From: an uncultured Acetatifactor sp.
Lineage (GTDB): Bacteria > Bacillota > Clostridia > Lachnospirales > Lachnospiraceae
Direction: 5' to 3'
DNA: 64,000 bases
NCBI GenBank assembly: GCA_910586215.1
Contig: CAJUGH010000010.1
Span: forward strand, 9,403-73,402
Made by a program: the position numbers and the translations under genes. The notes under the pieces are model-generated. The model made no database searches and was not told the DNA's origin. It was given only the letters and a program-made list of their open reading frames with translations. Below, piece by piece: positions 44,159 to 52,314 of the stretch. How positions within the stretch are numbered: position 1 is the stretch's first letter; every line of letters begins with the position of its first letter.

Positions 44159-45445
44159 ATGCAGTTTGAGCAGGATGAAAAGAGGAGATTGTGGCGGTAT
44201 GTGACGGTGGGATTCCTGGTGCTGGCACTGGGTATCCTGTTTTTCTTTTTCCTGTTCCGCCTGCAGGAGATCGGGGACTGGATCCGGCGTATGAGGGCCA
44301 TCCTGGTGCCCTTTATCTATGGGGGTGTCATGGCCTATATGCTGCGGATGCCCTGCAATTTCCTGGAAAAGCATTTGAAGAAGCGTATCTTCAGGAAAAG
44401 GCAGAAGCTGGCAGAGACCGTTTCCATTGTGGCAAGCCTGGCGGGGGTGTTCCTGCTGCTGTACCTGCTGGTGAACCTGGTGGCGCCCCAGTTGTTCTCC
44501 AGCATCTCTTCCATTGCGGTGATGATTCCCGGTGCGGTGGAGGATGCATCCAAGTGGCTGGAGGCGAAGCTGGCAGATGATCCGGTGCTGGAGAATTATG
44601 TGCTCACAGCCATGGAGGGGATCGGTCAGAAGTTCCAGGCCTGGGCCACGAAAGACTTGCTTCCCATGCTGGAGGGCATGGTAGGTGGCTTTGCCAGCAC
44701 GGTGTCTTCCGTGGTGGCCATGCTAGCCAACCTGCTGATCGGTATGGTGGTCTGCATCTACACCCTGGCCTCCCGGAAAACCTTCGCCAGGCAGGCGAAG
44801 GCGGTGGTATACAGCATCTGTAAGCCCAAGTGGGCAGATGCCATTCTGGCCGAGGTGGACTATGCGGACAGGATGTTCGTGGGATTTTTCAGCGGCAAGA
44901 TATTGGACAGTGCCATCATCGGGGTGCTGTGCTATCTCTTCTCCCTTGTCCTTGGCTTCCCCAATGCCATGCTGGTCAGTGTGATTGTGGGTGTGACCAA
45001 TGTGATTCCCTATTTCGGGCCATACATAGGAGCGGTTCCCTCTGCACTGCTGATCCTGATGGTGGATCCAGTGAAATGTGTGTGGTTCGTGGTGTTCATC
45101 ATTATCCTGCAGCAGTTTGACGGGAACATCTTAGGACCCAGGCTGCTGGCAGGCAGCACCGGGCTGTCCGGCTTCTGGGTGCTGTTCGCGGTGACGGTGT
45201 TCGGAGGACTGTTCGGATTCGTAGGGATCCTCACCGGGGTGCCGGTGTTCGCGGTGATCTATGATCTGGTCCGCAAGCTGGTGGTTCACGGGCTGAAACG
45301 CAATGGGAAGCTGGAAGTATTGCTGGAAGAGGCACCGGACTGCGGGGAGAGTGCAAAAAAGGAGGCACAGGGGGACCGCAATTCCGGGCAGGATAAGGCG
45401 GGAAAGAAGAGACCTGGCCGAAGCAGGAAGGGAAAAACAGAATAG
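44159..45445 (+). CDS. AI-2E family transporter (YdbI/YrrI-like)
   Basis: Membrane protein of 428 residues, PF01594 type, with seven or eight hydrophobic segments. Marks: VPFIYGGVMAYMLRMPCNFL near the N-terminus and the C-terminal PYFGPYIGAVPSALL and DGNILGPRLLAGSTGLSGFW. Members export signals or act as ion/proton antiporters; the substrate here is unknown. The last 40 residues are a Lys/Glu/Arg-rich cytoplasmic tail. AAGGGG lies at moderate distance before ATG. No clear terminator follows; the next hairpin is better read as a MerR operator. Confidence 0.9.
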   Translation: MQFEQDEKRRLWRYVTVGFLVLALGILFFFFLFRLQEIGDWIRRMRAILVPFIYGGVMAYMLRMPCNFLEKHLKKRIFRKRQKLAETVSIVASLAGVFLLLYLLVNLVAPQLFSSISSIAVMIPGAVEDASKWLEAKLADDPVLENYVLTAMEGIGQKFQAWATKDLLPMLEGMVGGFASTVSSVVAMLANLLIGMVVCIYTLASRKTFARQAKAVVYSICKPKWADAILAEVDYADRMFVGFFSGKILDSAIIGVLCYLFSLVLGFPNAMLVSVIVGVTNVIPYFGPYIGAVPSALLILMVDPVKCVWFVVFIIILQQFDGNILGPRLLAGSTGLSGFWVLFAVTVFGGLFGFVGILTGVPVFAVIYDLVRKLVVHGLKRNGKLEVLLEEAPDCGESAKKEAQGDRNSGQDKAGKKRPGRSRKGKTE

Positions 45446-45459
45446 ACAGAGTATCAGAA

Positions 45460-45495
45460 AATGCTTGACCTTGACGTTAGGTCAAGCATTATTAT
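45460..45495 (+). promoter_or_regulatory. MerR-type promoter: 19-bp spacer with operator dyad
   Basis: TTGACC (45465-45470) and TATTAT (45490-45495) are 19 bp apart, the over-long spacing that MerR proteins correct by twisting the DNA. AATGCTTGACC pairs with GGTCAAGCATT around TTGACGTTA (45460-45490), giving the operator. The next gene encodes a MerR protein, so autoregulation is likely. The same hairpin could also act as a weak terminator for the gene before. Confidence 0.75.
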
Positions 45496-45569
45496 TTAGG
45501 AGGAAAGCCGTTTTAGGAGAAGGGAATACCAGATCTGAGATCCCAGGGAAAAGACAAAGGAGGCAGAGC

Positions 45570-46739
45570 ATGGAACAGGAAAGATTCACAGTAGGAGAAC
45601 TGGCGGCCCTGGCCGGGGTGTCTGCCAGAACCATACGGTTCTACGGCAAGAAGGGACTGCTATGTCCTGTGGCATATTCCGATAACCAGTACCGCCAGTA
45701 TGACAAGTCTTCCCTTTTGCAATTACAGCAGATCCTCATATTGAAATATATCGGTTTCTCCCTGGAAGAAATCGTACAGATCTTTCAAGGCCAGAGGGAA
45801 ATGTCCCTGTCAGAACTGCTGGCAGAACAGAAGAGGATGCTGCTGGAGAAGAGGGAACAACTGGACCAGGTAATCTCCGTAGTGGAGAAAACACAGGAAT
45901 ATGGCAGCAGGGATGAACTGAAACTGCCGCAGCTTTCAGAACTGGTGAAGCTGGTGGTGGGCAATCAGAGTGCAAACAAGTCATTCGGATATTATGAAAA
46001 ATACGGCACAAAGCAGCAGGACTGGTATCCCTGGCTGTATAGGCAGCTGCATGTCCGGGAGGGGGAGAGGGTACTGGATGTGGGGGGAGGCTATGGCCTG
46101 GTCTGGAGAAGAAGTTTTTTCCGGATCCCACCGGGTGTACAGATCGTGGTGATGGAGAAAGCCAGGGATCAGATTGACCTATTGCAGGGATTCGTGAAGG
46201 AGAACAAGAAATTCTTGAAAAAGGGTACATCTTTTTCCTTTGAACAGGTGGATATCAATCAGGTGGACTATGGCACGGAGGCTTATGACTGTCTGGTCCT
46301 GCTGCATATGTGGCCTTATATTGGGGACCGGGCAGTATTCCTGGATAAGGCATTCCGGGCGCTGAAGCCCTGGGGACGCATATGTGCCAACATGAACTGG
46401 CGGGATTACGTGGTGGGCCTGGAAGGCCTGCTGAGAGGTTTTTCCCGGGAACTGGACATCCGCTTCCAGTGTGAAAAACGACAGGAACTGATGCGGGAGA
46501 TAGAAAGGGAATTCAAGGCGCATTTTCCCCATACACACGACAGGATATATGAAAATGAACTGCGTATCAGTGACAGTGGCGATCTGTACCGTTTCCTTTT
46601 GGACAGGGGGGAGGTGGGAAGACAGATTGCCGGAATGGGACGGGAATTTGCCAGGTACCTGGATGCCTATCTGAAAAGAGAAGGGGAAGTCGTCATTCCT
46701 TCCTATGCCAGGCTGATGACAGGGGAAAAAGGAAAATGA
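45570..46739 (+). CDS. MerR regulator fused to a SAM-dependent methyltransferase domain
   Basis: A 389-residue fusion. N-terminal MerR winged helix (about 1-75): FTVGELAALAGVSARTIRFY, GLLCPVAYSDNQYRQYD. A coiled coil (about 90-125) follows, then a class I methyltransferase domain (about 150-300) with SAM motif VLDVGGGYGLVWRR and a motif IV-like region CLVLLHMWPYIG. The C-terminal helical part is unassigned. AAAGGAGG precedes ATG. Two ABC exporter pieces start 1 bp after its stop. The methyltransferase may be the ligand sensor or a self-protection enzyme; both are inference. Confidence 0.88.
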   Translation: MEQERFTVGELAALAGVSARTIRFYGKKGLLCPVAYSDNQYRQYDKSSLLQLQQILILKYIGFSLEEIVQIFQGQREMSLSELLAEQKRMLLEKREQLDQVISVVEKTQEYGSRDELKLPQLSELVKLVVGNQSANKSFGYYEKYGTKQQDWYPWLYRQLHVREGERVLDVGGGYGLVWRRSFFRIPPGVQIVVMEKARDQIDLLQGFVKENKKFLKKGTSFSFEQVDINQVDYGTEAYDCLVLLHMWPYIGDRAVFLDKAFRALKPWGRICANMNWRDYVVGLEGLLRGFSRELDIRFQCEKRQELMREIEREFKAHFPHTHDRIYENELRISDSGDLYRFLLDRGEVGRQIAGMGREFARYLDAYLKREGEVVIPSYARLMTGEKGK

Positions 46740-46740
46740 G

Positions 46741-48303
46741 ATGAAAGAGAAAAAGAATGGGACATTAGGAAGGTACGGAAAGCGTATTTTTGACACCACA
46801 AAAGGATACCGGCTTCTTCTGGTGGCGCTATTTGGCAGCGTGCTGTCTGCCACGGTGACAGGCGCTTTGTTCCCCTATGCCATAGGGAAGATCGTGGACC
46901 AGATTTTCTATGAACGGCAGATGAAGGGATTTCTGTTTTGCTTTTTCACCTATGCCGGACTCTATTTCCTCAACCAGTGTTCTCATGGGCTTCTGAACTA
47001 TCTGTGGGCCCATCTGGAAGTTACCTATGTGGTGAGTATCCGGAAACGGTGTTTCCGGCATCTGTTAAAGCTGAAGGCAGGTATCTGGACTGCTATCAAA
47101 AGCGGGGACGTGATGAGACGCATCCAGGAAGATGCGGAAATGTATCTGGAGTTTATCCACCGCAGCCTGTTCTACGTGCTGGCCAATGTGGTACAACTGG
47201 CCCTGGCAATAGGGTACCTGCTTCGCACGGATATCCTGCTGGGATCCGTTGCAGCGTTGATGATGTTTGCCATGGCTTACAGTGTCCGCTATTTTACTGC
47301 CAGACTAAAAGAGAGATACCAGAAGATCCGGACAGAGAAAGGGCTTGTGGATGCATGGGTCCTGGAGATGATGACAGGCATCGCCCAGTGGAAGATATTG
47401 AATGCATATGGGAAGGTGGGGAGGGATTACAGGACCAGGCAGGGGAAGGTCATACAGGAAGAGGTGGATACAGGATATCTTGCCTTACGGTCAGAGTACG
47501 TGAACCAGGCGCTGACCTTGTTAGGACAGCTTGTCATCTATTGTATTGCTGCATCCTGTATCAGGCAAAATACCATGACAGTGGGACAGTTTGTCACCTG
47601 CGCCGCCTATTTTTCCACTTGTGCCGCTTACTATAATGCACTGTGCAACAAGATAACCAGTATCAGTTCCAATCTGGCTGGAATCAGCCGTGTGGAAGAA
47701 TTCCTGTCCTGGGAGGAGGAACAGGACCTGCCGGGGGCTGCTCCCTTGCAGATTGCCAGGGGCTGTATCCGTTTTGAGGATGTGTCTTTTGGATATGGAG
47801 GGGAGAGGGTCTTAAAGCATCTGGACATAGAAATCGGTGCAGGGGAGAAGGTGGCTTTCATCGGAAAAAGCGGGGAGGGGAAAAGCACGCTGCTGCAGTT
47901 GCTGGAACGGTTCTATGAGCCGGATACAGGCCGGATCCTTATGGATGGAAGGGAACTGGATGCTTATACCTTATCCAGTCTCCGGAGGCAGGTTGCAATG
48001 GTGCAGCAGGATAACGGATTGTTCCAGGGAAGCCTGCGCAGGAATATTATTTTCTCAGACGACAGTTCGAAGGACGGCAGGGTATGGGAGATCCTGGAAG
48101 GCCTGCGGCTAAAGGAAAGTGCAGCCTGGAGATCCACAGGGGGGAGACCATTGCCATCCTGGGGGAAAGTGGCTGTGGCAAGAGCACACTGCTCAAGCTC
48201 ATGGCGGGATACCTGGTTCCTGCCAGGGGGGAGATCAAGTGGAACGGATGTCCCATGGACCAGATGGACAGGTCAGCCATCTATGGGAAGGTTGGCTTCC
48301 TGA
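46741..48303 (+). pseudogene. ABC exporter (membrane domain plus truncated ATPase), disrupted
   Basis: Residues 1-340 form a six-helix type I exporter membrane domain. The ATPase then begins (FEDVSFGYGGERVLKHLDIE), with Walker A GKSGEGKST and Q-loop VAMVQQDNGLFQGSLRRNI. After LEGLRLKE at about 48115 the frame turns into unrelated residues; signature LSGGQ and Walker B are missing. The lost frame continues as the beginning of a second, different ATPase (next entry). It appears that a deletion removed the end of this gene and the membrane domain of the next one. It cannot hydrolyse ATP by itself. Confidence 0.75.
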
Positions 48304-48695
48304 TGCAGGAATCCAGTCTGTTCCATCTGTCGATCCGGGAAAACCTTATGTTCGGCCGGGAAGATGCCACGGAAGCGGAAATGGTGGAAGCCTGTACCAG
48401 GGCCAGGATCATGGATTTTATACGGGAATTGCCGGAAGGCCTGGACACCTTGATCGGGGAAAATGGGATCCGTCTCTCTGGCGGACAGCGGCAGAGGCTT
48501 ATGATCGCCAGGCTGTTTTTGCAGGATCCGGAAGTGATTGTCTTTGACGAGGCGACTTCCGCGCTGGACTATCTAAATGAAGGTGAGATCCTGGAGATGC
48601 TGTTCCAGAATGCAGGGGACAAGACGTTCCTTATGGTGACCCATAGGAGGAATTCCTTTGCAGGATGCGGAAAAGTAGTAACCTTTGAACTGTGA
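48084..48695 (+). pseudogene. ABC exporter ATPase domain lacking its membrane domain
   Basis: A nearly complete exporter-type nucleotide-binding domain from about 48117: CSLEIHRGETIAILGESGCG (Walker A GESGCGKST), Q-loop VGFLMQESSLFHLSIRENL, signature RLSGGQRQRL, Walker B VIVFDEATSAL and the H-loop VTHRR. The first strand and the membrane domain are gone; the first 11 codons overlap the previous gene. It might still be made from ATG 48084 and supply an ATPase to another half-transporter, but the simplest reading is a remnant fused by deletion. Confidence 0.7.
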
Positions 48696-48723
48696 TGGGT
48701 GCGGAGATGATCTGAAAGTAGGC

Positions 48724-48783
48724 TTGACAAATATATCGGAGAATGATATATTTTTTGTAAAATATATCGTTCTCCGATATATT
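48724..48783 (+). promoter_or_regulatory. promoter overlapped by twin palindromic operators ahead of padR
   Basis: TTGACA (48724-48729), 17 bp, TATATT (48747-48752). Two copies of AATATATC-N7-GATATATT lie at 48730-48752 and 48761-48783, centres 31 bp (three turns) apart. The first fills the promoter spacer. The N7 segments GGAGAAT and GTTCTCC are near reverse complements, so the whole block is also one large inverted repeat. Fits repression by the PadR protein encoded downstream. Confidence 0.75.
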
Positions 48784-48962
48784 ATGCGACGGTACAGGGC
48801 GACAGACCCGCCACAGACAATGCTGCGAAGTCAACCTGGCGGATGTGGCCTGTTGTCCTTGGGAAAAATTTCCACCTGTGCTAATCCAACGCCCCGTGGT
48901 CATTGGATCGCAGCCACACAGGTGGAAACATGTTCGGGTAAGATGGAGAGGAGCAGAAGTAT

Positions 48963-49283
48963 ATGGAGAGAAATATGCCGCTGACAGAGGCGCTTTTTTA
49001 CATTCTGCTGTCGGTGAGGAAGCCCAATCACGGCTATGGCATCATTCAGGAGGTGGAGAAGCTGACAGGAGGACGTGTGGTGCTGGGGCCGGGGACACTC
49101 TATGGTGCCATCCAGGCCATGACAGCAAAAGGCTGGATTGATATCTATAGTGAGGAGAAGACATCCAGAAGGAAGAAAGAGTATCTGATCACGGACCTGG
49201 GCCGGGAGGTCTTCAGGGCAGAGAGGAAGAGACTGGAAGAGATGCTAGGGAATGCGGGACTGATGGAAGAGGAGAGAGCATGA
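48963..49283 (+). CDS. PadR-family transcriptional regulator
   Basis: A 106-residue winged-helix protein: MPLTEALFYILLSVRKPNHG, YGIIQEVEKLTGGRVVLGPG, TLYGAIQAMTAKGWIDIY, the classic PadR pattern with the GpGTLYgal recognition region. It lacks the long C-terminal dimer helix of subfamily 1, so it is the short type. A GGAGAGG-like site lies before ATG. It overlaps the DUF2812 gene by 4 bp (ATGA). Likely regulates its own promoter through the twin palindromes about 200 bp upstream. Confidence 0.93.
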   Translation: MERNMPLTEALFYILLSVRKPNHGYGIIQEVEKLTGGRVVLGPGTLYGAIQAMTAKGWIDIYSEEKTSRRKKEYLITDLGREVFRAERKRLEEMLGNAGLMEEERA

Positions 49284-49999
49284 GAGTATTTAAAATGATG
49301 CTGGACAAGGACAAGGAGACGGCCTGGCTGAACGAGATGGCAGACAAGGGTCATGCCATGACGGGTTTCTGCGCAGGGTTCTACTATTTCGAAGATTGCC
49401 AGCCGGGGGAATACCTGTACCAGGTGGATTTTACCGATGGGTTGTTTCGGGTCAGCCAGGACTACAGGCAGTTTATGACAGAGATGGGAGTGGAGGTCGT
49501 AGCCCTATGGGGTTTCTGGGTGGTCCTGCGCAGAAAGGCAGCAGAGGGGGAATTCACTCTTTATACGGATGTGGAAACCATGATAGAACATTACAGGAAG
49601 ATCCGAAGAATGTTCAAGGTGGTGGCGGTGGTGGAGATGCTCTGCCTAATCATGGAGATCTATGGGGCCTATGCGGGGAGCAAGGCAGCCATCGGGGGAA
49701 TGCTGGTCATCGGGATCATGACCTGGGCCGTGATCCGGCAGGCCATTAGGACCAACGACATCCTGGACGAACTATATGCAAGACAGGGCAGGGTGCCGGA
49801 GGGTAATGGGTGCCGGAGCAGGAAGGTACCTGTGGTGCTGGCAGCCATGCTGCTTTTGAATGGAATAGCATTTCTCTGTCGCGATCTGCCAGAGCCGGGG
49901 CCTGTCATAGGCCGTGGGCTTCATGTCCTGGCCATTATCCTGATGGCGCTGTGTGTATGGCAGTGCTTCCGGGGACGGGGGGATGATCTGGAAGGATGA
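49280..49999 (+). CDS. DUF2812 membrane protein
   Basis: Protein of 239 residues; the first 110 are a DUF2812 domain (LDKDKETAWLNEMADKGHAM, FYYFEDCQPGEYLYQVDFTD, VVALWGFWVVLRRK). Then come four hydrophobic segments at about 113-133, 136-155, 185-203 and 210-230. DUF2812 proteins are commonly encoded with PadR regulators, as here by a 4-bp overlap, and are suspected to be PadR-linked membrane stress proteins or anti-factors. No enzymatic motif is visible. Confidence 0.88.
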   Translation: MRVFKMMLDKDKETAWLNEMADKGHAMTGFCAGFYYFEDCQPGEYLYQVDFTDGLFRVSQDYRQFMTEMGVEVVALWGFWVVLRRKAAEGEFTLYTDVETMIEHYRKIRRMFKVVAVVEMLCLIMEIYGAYAGSKAAIGGMLVIGIMTWAVIRQAIRTNDILDELYARQGRVPEGNGCRSRKVPVVLAAMLLLNGIAFLCRDLPEPGPVIGRGLHVLAIILMALCVWQCFRGRGDDLEG

Positions 50000-50003
50000 C
50001 CAT

Positions 50004-50026
50004 GTTGCTTTGGACGGCAATGCCGT
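50004..50026. repeat. short inverted repeat resembling the 44.0-kb element
   Basis: GTTGCTTTGG followed by ACGGCA-A-TGCCGT (perfect 6-bp stem), close to GTTACTTTGG and GGCGGCAGGGCCGT at 43992-44014. It lies between DUF2812 and the PLP enzyme gene. Confidence 0.4.
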
Positions 50027-50162
50027 AAAAAGGAATGATTTCAACGGTGGTAATCTTAAAAAAGAGATGACAAATCTATTAATCTATGTTACCATGGGCG
50101 TACCGGCAATACCGGTAATACCAGTCGAAACCGTATATGGAAAACAGAAGGAGGGACAGACA

Positions 50163-51326
50163 ATGGGAGAGGAACAGCTGGCACTGACTCATGTGGGGGA
50201 GCACCAGGGGGATTACCTGAATGCGGTGACACCTCCGGTTTTTTTGACTTCCCTGCATATTTTTGACAGTATGGAAGAGTATCGAAACCATAAGGAGACA
50301 GGGGCCTATGTGTATGGCAGGGAAGGCAATCCCACCGTGGAGATCCTGGAACAGAAGGTGGCGGCCCTGGAGCGGGGCACCAGGGCTGTGGCTTTTTCCA
50401 GTGGCATGGCGGCATTCTCGGCAGCGATGCTGGCAGTGTGTAAGGCAGGCAGCCACATCATCTGTATGCGGGATGTGTATATGCCGGTGAAAGGGATCCT
50501 GAATGGATATTTTATTCCCAGGATGGGTATGTCCGTGTCCTACTGGGATGGCAGAAGCCTGGAGGAACTGGAATCCCTAATCCGTGGAAACACGGCCATG
50601 ATCCTGCTGGAAAGTCCCGCTACCTTTGTCTTCTCCGTGGTGGATATTGCAGGTGTGGCACAGATTGCCAGGGCACACGGGATCCGGACCTATATCGACA
50701 ATACATACTGTACCCCTCTGTACCAGAAACCCCTGGACATGGGCATTGACATTGTCATGCACACCATGTCCAAATATATCGGCGGCCACAGTGACATCAT
50801 TGGCGGGATCCTGGCGGTGAAGGATGAGGTCCTGGGCCAGGCGCTGTATGAACAGATTAGACCCTGGTTCGGCGGGATCCTGGGACCTATGGAGGCATGG
50901 CTTGCCATCCGGGGCCTTCGCACCTTGAACCTGCGGGTGGAAAAGCACCAGGAGACAGCCATGGCGGTGGCAGCTTTCCTGGAGAACCACCCCAGGGTGG
51001 AAAAAGTGTATTATACCGGGCTGGATTCCCATCCCCAGGCGGCCTTGATTAAAAGGCAGCAGACAGGGCACACCGGGCTGATGAGCTTTGTGATCCAGGG
51101 AAGGCCGGACCAGGCCATGCAGGTGGTGGACAAGTTGAAGGTTTTCGAGATCGGCTGTTCCTGGGGAGGCTTCGAGAGCCTGGCCCTGTGCCCGCTCACA
51201 GGTGCCACCCAGGAGGAACTGGATTTCCTGCAGTTGCGGGAGAAGGACCGGGGACTGATCCGGATCCACTGTGGCCTGGAAGGGGCAGATGTATTGCTGG
51301 AGGACCTGGAACAGGCACTGGGGTAA
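50163..51326 (+). CDS. Cys/Met-metabolism PLP-dependent transsulfuration-type enzyme
   Basis: A 387-residue fold type I PLP enzyme of the cystathionine gamma-synthase/beta-lyase/methionine gamma-lyase family. Seen: AYVYGREGNPTVEILEQKVA (substrate/PLP contacts), GTRAVAFSSGMAAFSAAML, and the PLP-binding Lys in HTMSKYIGGHSDIIGG (about residue 204). The C-terminal domain is complete (FVIQGRPDQAMQVVDKLKVF). GAAGGAGGGA precedes ATG 50163; the open frame upstream is not supported. Sequence alone does not separate synthase from lyase. A GntR regulator follows, but no other methionine genes are near. Confidence 0.87.
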   Translation: MGEEQLALTHVGEHQGDYLNAVTPPVFLTSLHIFDSMEEYRNHKETGAYVYGREGNPTVEILEQKVAALERGTRAVAFSSGMAAFSAAMLAVCKAGSHIICMRDVYMPVKGILNGYFIPRMGMSVSYWDGRSLEELESLIRGNTAMILLESPATFVFSVVDIAGVAQIARAHGIRTYIDNTYCTPLYQKPLDMGIDIVMHTMSKYIGGHSDIIGGILAVKDEVLGQALYEQIRPWFGGILGPMEAWLAIRGLRTLNLRVEKHQETAMAVAAFLENHPRVEKVYYTGLDSHPQAALIKRQQTGHTGLMSFVIQGRPDQAMQVVDKLKVFEIGCSWGGFESLALCPLTGATQEELDFLQLREKDRGLIRIHCGLEGADVLLEDLEQALG

Positions 51327-51455
51327 AGCTTGTCAGGCCGATTTTAGGCGGAAGGCAATAACAGCAGGAAAAGGGAGGGCAGAGGGAAAGGCCGGGAACA
51401 AGGAAGGCCAGGAACAGGGAAGGGCGGGAAGCGTGGGAAAGAGAGGGAATGAGGG

Positions 51456-52151
51456 ATGACAGGCGAGAAGAAGGCTCCCCTTTATGCGAAGATGTCGGAC
51501 AGGATCTGCCGCTATATAGAGGAGAAAGGGCTTCGTCCAGGAGACAGGCTGCCAGGGGAGAGATCCCTGGCAGCCTTGTGGGGGGTGGGAAGGCCTTCTG
51601 TACGGGAGGCTATCCGGGAACTGGAATACAGGGGAATCCTGCAGTCAAAGGTGGGAAAGGGCACCTATGTGGCTGATCCGGAGGAAGGCAGGGAACTGCG
51701 GATCCGACTGGTATCCCGGAATTTTCTGGAATTGTTTGAGATCAAGACAGCCCTGGAGCGTTACTGCCTGGAAAGAATCGTGCCCAGGATAGAGGACCAG
51801 CAGATAGGACACTTAGAGGCCCTGGCAGGAAGGATGATGGCCCTGGCAGGGGAAGGCATCATGCCGGAGGAACTGGACCTGGAATTCCATGACTACCTGC
51901 TCCTGTGCTATGGTAACCAGGAACTGCACCGTATGGTGATGCACATGATTGCAATGTATCAGTCCATGACAGAGGAGATGCAGGAGTATCTGGACGGGCT
52001 AAAGTATGATTATCTGGCAGTCCTGCTGGCGACGATTCCCTGCCACCAGGACATGGTGTGCAGGATGCGGGAGAGGGACGTGGCAGGTGTCCTTGCGGCT
52101 TATGACAAGATTACGGAAGGGGATCTGAAAATATACAGGAGGTTTCCATAG
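51456..52151 (+). CDS. GntR regulator, FadR subfamily (FCD domain)
   Basis: A 231-residue regulator. N-terminal winged helix (about 5-75): ICRYIEEKGLRPGDRLPGER, LWGVGRPSVREAIRELEYRG, ILQSKVGKGTYV. The C-terminal all-helical FCD ligand domain (about 90-220) has ALERYCLERIVPRI, LDLEFHDYLLLCYGNQELHR and the metal-site-type HQDMVCRMRE. The upstream 100 bp is an almost pure purine tract rich in GGGAA, with several possible ribosome binding sites. It may control the PLP enzyme before it or remote sugar-acid genes. Confidence 0.9.
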   Translation: MTGEKKAPLYAKMSDRICRYIEEKGLRPGDRLPGERSLAALWGVGRPSVREAIRELEYRGILQSKVGKGTYVADPEEGRELRIRLVSRNFLELFEIKTALERYCLERIVPRIEDQQIGHLEALAGRMMALAGEGIMPEELDLEFHDYLLLCYGNQELHRMVMHMIAMYQSMTEEMQEYLDGLKYDYLAVLLATIPCHQDMVCRMRERDVAGVLAAYDKITEGDLKIYRRFP

Positions 52152-52170
52152 GGACGGGGAGTGTGCCTCT

Positions 52171-52197
52171 GTTGCTGTGAACGGAGTGAACAGTAAC
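52171..52197. repeat. dispersed 27-bp hairpin repeat, copy A
   Basis: Contains TGAACGGAGTGAACAGTAAC; the full 27 bp are identical to 62250-62276. The ends GTTGCTGT and ACAGTAAC can pair (one G-U). It shares the core GTGAACAGTAAC with three sites near 3.9-4.1 kb. Confidence 0.85.
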
Positions 52198-52314
52198 GAA
52201 GATGGAAAACTGGAAACAGAACATTTGCATGGAAGGGCGGTTTGGTGTACAATAGAAATAGAGAAAGAGCAATGCAAAGTCATGACGGGAAGTTTGTATG
52301 GAAGGAGAAACGGG

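Noticed and set aside
45460..45490. Intrinsic terminator of the AI-2E transporter gene
   Set aside because: The stem overlaps a -35 and sits in a 19-bp-spacer promoter before a MerR gene; the T run is poor. An operator is the better reading, although weak termination is not excluded.
46741..48695. Programmed frameshift linking the two ABC frames
   Set aside because: A single protein would carry two Walker A motifs and half an ATPase between. No slippery sequence was seen near 48110; a deletion explains it better.
50101..50130. Nine-base tandem ACCGGCAAT/ACCGGTAAT before the PLP enzyme gene
   Set aside because: Only two good copies; too short to separate from chance, and not placed against a clear promoter.
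51345..51455. Purine-rich direct repeats (GGCCGGGAACAAGGAA type) before the GntR gene
   Set aside because: They look like simple G/A-rich sequence with chance repetition; no defined unit or symmetry.
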